The notes beneath the pieces are model-generated. The model worked only from the letters and a program-made list of their open reading frames with translations, searched no databases and was not told the DNA's origin. Positions 13,101 to 24,000 of a stretch of 60,000 bases of DNA are shown one piece after another. Position 1 is the first letter of the stretch, and every line of letters starts with the position of its first letter. The stretch spans positions 31,883,504-31,943,503 of the forward strand of contig OZ037765.1 of NCBI GenBank assembly GCA_964035545.1, written 5' to 3'. This DNA is from Bugula neritina. Its lineage: Eukaryota; Bryozoa; Gymnolaemata; Cheilostomatida; Bugulidae. The translations under genes and the position numbers were made by a program.

Positions 13101-15008
13101 TTATTTTTTATACATTTGCTTAGCTTTATACCCGTATAAGAATTTAATTAATGTGGGTTGGTTGTGCTACGTTGTGGAGTTGCCCTCTTTAAATTGCAGT
13201 GTAAAACATTAGGAATATAACTCCAAATTGTAAAAGATTATCGCGTTTCAATTCGGAAAAAATTATTATTTCCAGTTTGTCAGTAGATCATAAAATATAG
13301 AATATACATTATAAACAACATATTCCTTATAACTTGAACTGCCTTAAGAACTCGTGAGCTTCTTGCTGCAAAATAATTCCGAAGATAATTAAAGTATAAC
13401 TTCTTTACTCAGTCTATTATTGAATTAGTTGAGCATACCATCAAGTATTAACTGATTTATTCAACTACATGGGCAATTTAGTTCATAGAATCAAAATAGA
13501 GCCTGTTTAGATTTTATAAATTTAGCAGTAAGGTGAATAAAATAGCTTACAGGCTGAACTAGCTATTAAGGACTAATGAGTTGGCTGATGAAAACGTTGA
13601 TAAATATCACATTGATAAACCTGTTGCTGGCTTGGTCTGGAAATTATTTGATAGACTAGAATGATTTTCCACATACAAGACTTAGTATTGTGATATACGT
13701 GGGACATGCTATGTTACCCCCCTCCCTCCATAGACTTGGTATTTCTTTATTTCAGAGTTCATATATATAGAAGTTAAGAAGTCATGAACGGTACATTTTG
13801 ACAATGAAGCAAAGTGAAACAGCCAGAATTCTTCCAGTGTTGATGTGCTTTTCTCATAAAAATTCTTGTTTGTATATTATATAAGCAGGGCAAATTCTCT
13901 TTTAAAACAATTCATGCATAGCATTTAGAGAAGGTGTGGAGGGTTTCCACCATGTGGAATCTTAAGTTCTTGGTGGTTGCCCCACCAAGTTGACAGAGCT
14001 GTTTTCCCCTTTCAAGTCTAGGCACCCTCAGAGTAATTTATTGTCAACACTTGGTAAATGATGTAAGGAAACAGTATTGGTGAAGGTCGAACAAGTCTAG
14101 CAAAATCACGGACTATTCAGCACTGCTTTACGTCATTATTTTTTTAAATTCTACAATATTACTTTCACAATTAGTAATCCTCTTTGGTAAATGAAATAAA
14201 ATACATTCACATGCAAGTGTCAACGCCATAGTTTACATGTTTGATGAGATATAATGGGTAGAACTAGGAGATTAGCTGCACAACTGAAATATTAAGTCAC
14301 CCTTGGTTGTCACAGGTAGCTGATTACAGATCCTGGTTTGGTCCAGGGCACAGAACTTGCGTACAGACCACAACACAGAATACAATATAAATAATTATTA
14401 TATTTATTTAATGTGACTTGCTAGTGAAAAAATATAATAAATTGTAAAAGAATAAGCAAAAAGGAAGAAAATATGCTACGATATTACATTTCATGTTCAA
14501 TTATTATTATAGTCACAATACATGATGTCTAGTATTACAATGCTGAAAATCTAGCCTTGTAAATAGCTAGCTCTTGAAACAAAACATGACTGGGCAGCTA
14601 AGCACCACTAAATAAGAAAAATGAGATTGCAGTCTCTTTGAATAAGCAAAATTCCAAACATATTTTTTATAAATTGCAGCCTCAAAAATTTCATGTGGCA
14701 TGAGTAGAGACCAGAGTAGGCTAAACTAGAGGAGTAGTTTATTCTAATGAGATATATTATGTAACACCATTAATCTTCTATCCCCTCCAATTTTCTTGTC
14801 TCTAATGCCCAACATAAATCAGATAAGTAATTAAATTGTAATATAAAACTGGAGTAGAGTGCTATAGTCTCAGTCCATAGAGCAGTTGATGGCACTTTTA
14901 AATTGTTTTGCCATAACATAGCACTGCTAGCAAATGCCACAGCATGTGTGGTCTAGAAAAGCACCTGGTTACTTCTGCTCCATGGCAGAGCGTGTGACAC
15001 TGGAGCTG
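10145..15008. other. Intergenic between amine oxidase and TRPC4AP
   Basis: About 4.9 kb of AT-rich DNA with no exon-like reading frame I could support on either strand. It holds the amine oxidase upstream region, a TA-rich run near 10780-10803, an inverted-repeat element at about 11549-12043 (listed separately), and the TRPC4AP 3' flank. A minus-strand AATAAA at 14738-14743 is a candidate TRPC4AP poly(A) signal, about 270 bp past the stop. Confidence 0.6.
11549..12043. mobile_element. MITE-like foldback element
   Basis: The left end reads ATCCCAGATAGATGCTTCCC. The right end, read on the minus strand, is ATCCCAGATAGACGCTTCCC. Similarity continues inward: AGTTAGACG on the left and AGTTAAACG on the right, then a GGTGCCATATATA-like block mirrored as GGTACGATATATA. 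The left arm contains an extra internal copy of the GCTTCCC unit. The interior is AT-rich and non-coding. I see no clear target-site duplication, so the exact ends are uncertain. Confidence 0.55.
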
Positions 15009-18000
15009 CTAGGTCAGATAATGCGAGAGAGAGGTGGGTTTAGAAGAGTCTTCGTCTATCAGCATCTCCACGGTTCTCTTCCACTCGGAGAACGGAATGC
15101 GTGTGCTCTTCTCCAGAGCCGAGCAATCTTTATCTCTCGACAGGTAGTGGTCGGCCCAAAACACCAGCAACTCTCTGAAAAAAAAGGTAGTCAAATTAGA
15201 TGTCAGTTTGTCACTAGAAAACAGAATAAGACACCCACTCTATTGGTAATAAAAGATGGAATGGATAGTAAATCCTGTTGTAACAAGCTACAAGACAGAA
15301 ATAAACAGCCCGATTACCAGATTCTGTCTCCCTTGAAATGCAGACCCACAGTTACTGTTGGTTAGAATTTCTTTATTATTCAGACTGATCAGCTAAATAT
15401 TTAAATTTATTTTCATTGTTTTGTTCAATTTACATAAAAATATAATTAAAACGAAGATAGAACAGTACTATACAGACACAGTGCAGTGATTTGTACTTCA
15501 ATCGGCTTATGCTTGAAAACACATCTGGTTTCTCGTATGGTAAAGTACAATGGCCAGTTTACACAGTAGGTAGTGTAGCACTGCACAGTAGGTAGTGTAG
15601 CACTGTATAGTATGTAGTGTAGCACTGTATAGTATGTAGTGTAGCACTGCATAGTATGTAGTGTAGCACTACATAGTAGGTAGAGTAGCACTGTATAGTA
15701 GGTAGTGTAGCACTGCATAGTATGTAGTGTAGCACTGTATTGTAGGTAGTGTAGCAGTGTATAGTATGAAGTGTAGCAATGTATAGTAGGTAGTGCAGCA
15801 CTGTATATTAGGTAGTGTAGCACTGCATAGAAGGTAGTGTAGGACAGTATAGTAGGTAATGTAGCAGTGTATAGTAGGTAGTGTAGCACTGTATAGTAGG
15901 TAGTGTAGCACTGTATAGTAGGTAGTGTAGCACTGTATAGTAGGTAGTGTAGCACTGTATAGTAGGTAGTGTAGCACTGTATAGTTGGTAGTGTAGCACT
16001 GTATAGTAGGTAGTGTAGCACAGTATAGTGTAATGGATTTGTCCTCTCATATATTCATGTCTTTTAGTTACCTATTATAGTTATTTTTTTTGCAATTATA
16101 AAGTTTTTATTAAATAGTATTTGTGTTAGCTTTGATTATTTTTACAATTAATATTAGTTTTTTTTGTTAGTCTAACTGCGCAAAGGTTAACTTCCTGCTG
16201 CGCACGGGGGGGGGGGGGGGGGGGGAAGATAGAGAGGGTCGGACATTTTTGTAGGGATAGTTAGTAATTAGTTAGCTTAGCGTGGTCACGTTTTAATTAC
16301 CTAATAAAGAATCATAAACGTATCCAAGTAAGTTCTGTTTGATATTATAATAACAGGCAGCAGTAAAGTGATTACAATACCATCGAACTGCAGCAATATT
16401 CAGTATACTAGAAGGTTGTCTAATTATAATTGTTCATCGCTTTTATAATTAGTCTAAGGTTGACAATAGTTTACACTGTTAATCCCAGTGTAGTTATTGG
16501 TTGCAAGTAATTAATTATTCATTAATTCTTGCTGTTGCCTGGTTTATAACTGCTTATCCCAGTCATAGCCAGTTTTATATTGTAGGCTGCAATAAGTAAA
16601 GGCAGGTTGTGGCAGCAAGAGAATAATCCTTTCTTGTTGTCTCCAGTTGATACTGTATTTGACAGGTTATCCCTGTTAAAACAGTAGTCATACACTTATC
16701 ACAATAACCCCCACAAGTAGTTGTGTAGAGGCAACGTTAGTTCACTCGCCTTACAGTAAAAATCCTCTACACTGGTGGCAGCGGTGGGATCAGTTATTAA
16801 AGATAAGTGGTTAGTTGATTCTTGTTGTTCAAATTGAATATTTACATCTCTACTTTGCATTTCTCCTATAATGCCTCCTCGTAGACGTCAACGAACTCCA
16901 TCTCCAGTTCGTGAAGATCCATTAAACAGATTAGTTGACTTACTACAAGTAAGTAGAGATAGGAGAGATAATTTCAGGTTAAAGAAGTTTGATGGCTCCG
17001 GAGATGTGGAGTTGTATCTCCAGCACTTTCAGGAGATCAAAGAAGCCAATGGATGGACAGATACAGGAGCTCTGTTACACCTTAAGTGTGCTCTGGAAGG
17101 GGCAGCGACTGATTGTGGCAGAGGGAGCACACTTGAGTTAGTGTGCCAGGCCCTGCAAAGCCGGTTCGGCATGAGCACTAGGTGTGCTCGTGAGAAGTTA
17201 CACCAACTGAAATACGAACCGAATAGTTCTCTCCTTGTCCTTGGCTCAGAAGTAGAGCGGCTCGTCTCAATTGGGTACCCAGACACTGATTCACAGTCTA
17301 GAAATACAATTGCTTTAGATGCTTTTATGAGGGCTCTGAATCATAATGTTTTAAGAAGGCATCTGATGTTTCTGCCAATTGAATGTGTGTCAGATGCTGC
17401 CAAAGTAGCACAAGACTACTTTGATATTGGAAACAGTGGTAGGAGTCGTCCTTCTACTTCTGCAGTTGAAATAGAATCAGCACCAGCAGCTCAACCTTCC
17501 ATCAACATCGGAAGGGAACCCACCATGGAAATGCTGATGGTCTCAGCAGAATGACTTGCTATGATTGCAAGCAATGCCGGAAGATTGAAGTTCGAGATGG
17601 AGGGCCCACTAGAGCAGAAATTTCCGAGGAACTTGTTGCTGGCAGTGATGTATCAGATGGCTCATCCCCACCTGACATTGCTGTTGTAAGAGCTTTGGGA
17701 TCATCTTCCAACTCTAGCGGTAACAAGCAAGAATCTTCTGCTGATCCAAAACATTTCTCAGATACACCTCTGGTCTACCACCCACAAATTCCTAAAGAAA
17801 TAGATCTGCCTAAAAACTCCACAACAGATGAATTATCTTCGTCTGTAGTGCCGGTGGAAGAATTATCTTCTTCTGCCTCACTGGTGAAGGCTGGATCGAG
17901 TGGAACGAACTGCGACAAAGTAGCAACATTGCAACAACAATCGGGCGATGTGGCTACTATCTACGAAGCTGTCAAGAGAAACGTAGACTTGTCCAGTTCA

Positions 18001-21000
18001 ACTCTAGAATGCGGTAGTGCAGAATTGCGTAAGCTGCACAATTTAAAACAGGCTATGAACATTGTCGAAGGGAAGCTGATGATCCAGTTGAAAATAAACA
18101 GCCGTCTTCGTTGGTGTGCTGTGTGTCCAAAACCCATAAGAAGAACTATTATATGGGAGACACATCGCCTAACACACAGCGGAGTTATGCGGACTGCGGC
18201 CCGGATAAAGCTACAATGGTTCTGGCCTGGCATGATGTCAGAAGTTAGAAAGACTATCAAAACTTGCGAAGTTTGTCAGATAGCAAAACTGAGTCAAATA
18301 CCCAAAACAGCAAACAAGCAGCGACTTTACAGTGGTCGCCCTTGGCAGAAGGTGGCTATAGACCTTGTGGGACCGCTTCCGGAGACTGATCGTGGTAACC
18401 AATGGATCCTAGTGCTAACGGACCATTTCACTCGTTGGCAAGATGCATTACCACTTCCCAATGCTACTGCACCTTTCGTTGCTGAAGCCTTAGACAGCCG
18501 GGTATTTTGCTATATCGGATTGCCTGAACAAATTCACTCTGATCAGGGTGCTCAATTTCAGTCGGATTTGATGCTGGAGCTCTGCAAACTTTGGAAGGTT
18601 GCCAAGAGCCGGACAACCCCCTACCATCCTCAGGGTAACAGCGTGGTGGAGAGGATGAACCGTACTTTAGGGGACTCCCTCAGATCTCTCTTGCTGGGTA
18701 GATGTCAAGAAGACTGGGATCTTCTGCTACCTCAGATAATGAGAGGGTTTCGAGCTTCTCCACACTCCGCTACCGGCGAGTCTGCCAACTTTTTAATGTT
18801 CGGGCGTGAGCTAAGATTACCTGACCAAATTTTGTATGGTGTCACCGCACAGTCGCCTACAACGGTTCAGCAATATGCTCTAGATCTTCTTGATCGGATG
18901 CAAGTTGCCCATGACATGCTAAGAGAGCGGCAACTTCAAGTACGTTCCGAGGACGCGGAGGAGCCTCCGTTATATGAAGTTGGTGACCAAGTGGCGATGG
19001 TCAATAAAAGGAAACGGAAAGGGCAAAACCCTAAGTTGGCCCCCAAGTTTGTGGGACCCTACACCATTGTCGAGGTATGGCCTAACCACACCTATAAAAT
19101 TACAAGGAATGGTCAGGAGTCCTTGCAGAATGAGTCGCGTCTAAAACGGTTCTTGGAATGCCCAGAACAGGTTGGCCAGGCTCCATTCATCCCAGAAGGA
19201 AAGAGACTCCCAAACATGAAGGGATCGAGACGTCAAATGCGTGAAACGCTTGAGGCTCAGCCTGATTTGCCATTTGACCCCCCTCCTCCCGACCATCCGG
19301 ACCCAGTAGTTCAGCCGAGCATAGGAGTTGGACAGGAATTGTTGAATGCTGAACAGCAGGATATCTCAGAGCCTGATCGCCCCAGAAGAAGTTTGAAACA
19401 TTACTTAGTAGACTACAGAAGTTAGCTGTGGATTATCTCCATGGTTCAACACTGTTCATCACAGTGATGAGTTATAATTGCCTGTATTGCTAGTACGTTT
19501 CGGGATCATATCCCCAAAGTCTGATCTAGTTCATCACTAGATTGTTTTTACGTTGTAGGATGTCGTCAAATGTGTTGGAGATTCACGAAAGCAGCGAGGA
19601 TGAGATGATGGTGACGGCTCCTTCCTCCCCACTAAGGCAGTCTCGCTGCCTCCCTCAACGTGGATGCCAGGACCAGGGCACCTCCGCTGCTGGACCCAAA
19701 ATTGTGGAATCATCACCACAATTGGGCATATAATCGTCTTCTATGCCTGGGGAACAAATGCGGGTGGTGCCAAAAGCAACTCAAAGGGTCCTAAGGAACG
19801 TTAGTGCTTCCTCCCAAGAGCGGATCAAGCAAGCCAGAGGGGAGCATGGCAACCGCACCTGTGGCGTATGTGGCTTCCAGAGTTCGGGTCGGCGTTCCCA
19901 TGGCATCCATGTGGCTGGACACTTCACCAGACACATGTGTGACTGTGGGCACGCCGAAGGGTCATACCAGGCCCTGCTCCCACATTGGAGGGCTCATGGT
20001 AACCCCCAGCTGCAAATTACCGAGATTTGCTTAGATAACCTGGAAGGAGGGGGAGCTACCTCGATTGCAGACATGGCAACGGAGCTAGTCTCCTTGAAGA
20101 AGCTCCAGCGCCGCTTGGAACGCAAGATAAAGGCAAAAGAGGAGCGGTTGAGAAATGCGGTGCACGGGACGGATTGACTTATTAATATTTCTATTATTCT
20201 TTATTGTTTTTTAAATGACCCTAGGTTTTATTTTGTCATTTAAAGGAAGGGGCTGTGTAATGGATTTGTCCTCTCATATATTCATGTCTTTTAGTTACCT
20301 ATTATAGTTATTTTTTTTGCAATTATAAAGTTTTTATTAAATAGTATTTGTGTTAGCTTTGATTATTTTTACAATTAATATTAGTTTTTTTTGTTAGTCT
20401 AACTGCGCAAAGGTTAACTTCCTGCTGCGCACGGCGGGAAGATAGAGAGGGTCGGACATTTTTGTAGGGATAGTTAGTAATTAGTTAGCTTAGCGTGGTC
20501 ACGTTTTAATTACCTAATAAAGAATCATAAACGTATCCAAGTAAGTTCTGTTTGATATTATAATAACAGGCAGCAGTAAAGTGATTACAATACCATCGAA
20601 CTGCAGCAATATTCAGTATACTAGAAGGTTGTCTAATTATAATTGTTCATCGCTTTTATAATTAGTCTAAGGTTGACAATAGTTTACACTGTTAATCCCA
20701 GTGTAGTTATTGGTTGCAAGTAATTAATTATTCATTAATTCTTGCTGTTGCCTGGTTTATAACTGCTTATCCCAGTCATAGCCAGTTTTATATTGTAGGC
20801 TGCAATAAGTAAAGGCAGGTTGTGGCAGCAAGAGAATAATCCTTTCTTGTTGTCTCCAGTTGATACTGTATTTGACAGGTTATCCCTGTTAAAACAGTAG
20901 TCATACACTTATCACAATAACCCCCACAAGTAGTTGTGTAGAGGCAACGTTAGTTCACTCGCCTTACAGTAAAAATCCTCTACAATAGTAGGTAGTGTAG

Positions 21001-24000
21001 CACTGTATAGTAGGTAGAGTAGCACGGTATAGTTACCTGAAGTTGTTGATGACCAGGTGACCTCCCATCACCTCGTTGTTGCAGGTAAGTCGTCCCTCCC
21101 TTAGGGCCTGCAGGTAAGGTACGACGGAAGATGTCTTATTGGCACACATGAGTAGAACAAGCGCCGTGTTAAGACAACTCACGTTAGCCTACAAATGAAC
21201 AGAGTTAAGAACTTAGCCTATGAATAAAGAGCTTGACCTGCTTTTTGAAGCAAGTCAATAATAATACAGACAGCTACAATATGTGTGTGTGGTGTGTGTG
21301 GTGTGTGTGTGTGTGGTCTGTGTGTGTGGTCTGTGTGTGTGGTGTGTGTGTGCGTGGTGTGTATTGTGTGTGTGGTCTGTGTGTGGTATGAGTATGTGAG
21401 TATGGTATGTACCCACCATGTGTGTGGTATGAGCACAGACACTGTCATAATTAATATTAATAGAGTAGGTGTATTTCCAACACCTAATTAATATGGTGAG
21501 GATTTAATTACCAACCAGGAGCCATCAATCATGGTAATTGCTTTGAGAAAGTAGTTGGAGTCTAGACAAGCATATCCGGGTGGCAGAGGTAAGTAGAGTA
21601 CAAATACATGTACATACGTACACCTGTGTACTTACCTGTACACACGTACAACTGTGTACTTACCTGTGATATGTTGTGGACTGTAGTAAGGCTAACAAGT
21701 TCGTGTAAGTAGTTAACTTGGTGCTGGAAATCTCCAATATAACTCAACATGTAGTTCACATTCTTGGAGTAATCTACAGGAGAGGAGGAGAGGTAACATT
21801 GCATATAAGGCAGGCAAGACAGACAGACAGACAGACAGGCAGGTACTGTATGAGGAACATTGCAGAGTAGAAATGCTAATCACAATATGAAATACAGGAA
21901 TCAGTGGTATCAGCTCTTCCATGACACTGCCCTGATGTAAAAAATAGAAATACTTTTCACATTTTATCAAGAAGGGCAAAAAAGGCAAAATTGTTAAAGT
22001 AATTTGCACTCAGTTCATTGGAACTGCAAATTAGCACAGCAGTGGCTTATGGCTTTGTGTGACAGTAGCAGTCAGTATTAATTATCCTCAGTAGACATGG
22101 GTTTTGATGTTATGGTGGATGTTGGTTACGAATGAGACATTGAGCTGTACTTTAGGTCTCACCTGCGTACTCGGGCTGCTCATTGCAGAAGAAGAAATAG
22201 GATAAGATTGTACTCCTGATGAACATGTTGGAGTCGACTATGTACGAGTTAGTCATCTCTCTGAACTTCTTCCTCTAAAGTAACAAAAACCAGAAATAAA
22301 ATTGGTAGGTGGAGGCAGGCGCCAGCAAACTTAGAAGAAGTAAAGGTTCTGAGTGGATCCAGCGAATGTAATCTAGTCAGTGGGAGAACCCAAGCAGGAA
22401 GATGAACCAGAACGAATTCAAGCAGTAATTAATGAGTGATGCTAATGCAACTTACACTTATTTTAAGAACTCTTGGCTGCTTAAAGAATACCAGCAGACA
22501 TCACCTACCACAGTGTCACCAGCTCTGTGTCCAACAGAGATTACCTACCACAGTGTCTACAGCTCTGTGTCCAGCAGACAATACCTACCACAGTGTCACC
22601 AGCTCTGTGTCCAGCAGACAACACCTACCACAGTGTCACCAGCTGAGTGTCCAGCAGAGATTACCTACCACAGTGTCTGCACTCACCAGCTCTGTGTCCA
22701 ACAGAGATTACCTACCACAGTGTCTACAGCTCTGTGTCCAGCAGACAATACCTACCACAGTGTCACCAGCTCTGTGTCCAGCAGACATCACCTACCACAG
22801 TGTCACCAGCTGAGTGTCCAGCAGAGATTACCTACCACAGTGTCTGCACTCACCAGTTCAGTAGTTCGCAGAACATCTTCGGCAATTTTAAAGGCTTCTA
22901 TATTAAACTTCATGAGTTCAGCCAAGAGGTCAAAGCTACTCTGTAATATCTCTTTGGTTTTCTGCTCACCATCCAGCAACTTTCCGACAATATGCTAAAA
23001 GACAGAATTAACCCTCATAATAAACAGGGAGAGAAGATGGCAGCCAACCAACTTGAATAGGTGGCAGCAGCTTAAAAAGGAGAGCAAAATGTAGAATAAT
23101 AGAAAATAAACGGCATGCTAACATCTTGCAGCCAACAAAATCTAGTTAATAGCATCATCAACACAACCTGTTTAATTTGAATACACATGGCCAACAAAAG
23201 TGAAGTATGTTATATACAACTGAAGTAGAAACAACACGTCACTGAGCTAAACTCCGGGGATTGGCCAGTTCCCCTAGATTCAGGCTGTTTTACTTGCAGT
23301 GACGAAATCAAACTCGACCACCACACGAATAACGCTTAACGCTGTATTTAACTGTCACTCACAGGACTTGAAAAATTCACCAGGATAATTCTAGCCTTCA
23401 ATAGCATGAAGAAATGCTAACTCAGATGACGTTTTTATTTGACCTTAGATTACGTGAAATCATTTCAAGTATGAGGAGATGATGAGGCTTACGAGTTTTT
23501 AAACTCTGACATGTCAGGCAAAAACTGAGATGATGGAGAGAGATAATCTGTATCTGAGAGTATTAAACGCCTCTACAGAACAGTATCCCCTTGTAATACG
23601 CATCTACACAGTAATGATACTACAACTTATATACCTGTAATACGCCTCTACACGGTAATGATACTACAACTTATATACCTGTAATACGCCTCTGCGAAGC
23701 AAGAACACTTGGTCACAAAATGACGTAGTGCCCCTCAAATAACTGTCTATCACTCTGCAAAACCAGAAGCAGAACGTCGAGTCTGTTGGCTCCTTTTTAA
23801 GAACTTCCACTATTTTGGCCAGCAGTCCGACCTTGCCTTTGCACATGTTGTTCCTACAAGGACACACCAACCAGCTGTACGATTCTGGCAAACGACACGC
23901 TTGACTTACAAAGCAGGCTTCCAGCAAACTGGGCAAAAAGTAAAACCATCATTGCTAAGCATTTCTATAAATTGAAGTTACCAGTTCGAGACATAAAGCT

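Larger units (their letters stand above)
16029..20984 (+). mobile_element. Ty3/gypsy LTR retrotransposon, internally deleted
   Basis: A 4956-bp element with LTRs of 743 and 729 bp that begin TG and end CA, flanked by a 4-bp duplication ATAG (16025-16028 and 20985-20988). Order: LTR, tRNA-Leu-type primer site, gag, integrase ORF, third ORF, polypurine tract, LTR. The integrase has HHCC, DD35E and GPY/F signatures typical of the gypsy (Metaviridae) group. No protease, reverse transcriptase or RNase H motifs are present, so it should be non-autonomous. It lies antisense to TRPC4AP in intron 17. Near-identical LTRs indicate a recent insertion. Confidence 0.95.

Noticed and set aside
15446-16050. 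Long overlapping minus-strand frames rich in Tyr, Leu, Thr and Cys
   Set aside because: They are the 22-bp minisatellite read in its three phases. The repeat length is not a multiple of 3 and no unit holds a stop, so the frames are an artefact.
17961-18260. Minus-strand 99-codon frame inside the retrotransposon
   Set aside because: It is antisense to the integrase zinc-binding region and has no independent support.
21218-21491. His/Thr-rich and Val/Cys-rich frames on both strands
   Set aside because: They are translations of the GT microsatellite in intron 16.
21518-21574. Possible extra TRPC4AP exon (SNYFLKAITMIDGSW)
   Set aside because: It has splice-like ends, but exon 16 joins exon 17 in phase to give the family block ISQ-ANVSCLNT directly. 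Adding it would break that conserved block.
22432-22998. + strand frames of 99-188 codons
   Set aside because: They are translations of the 40-bp intronic minisatellite and the antisense of TRPC4AP exon 14.
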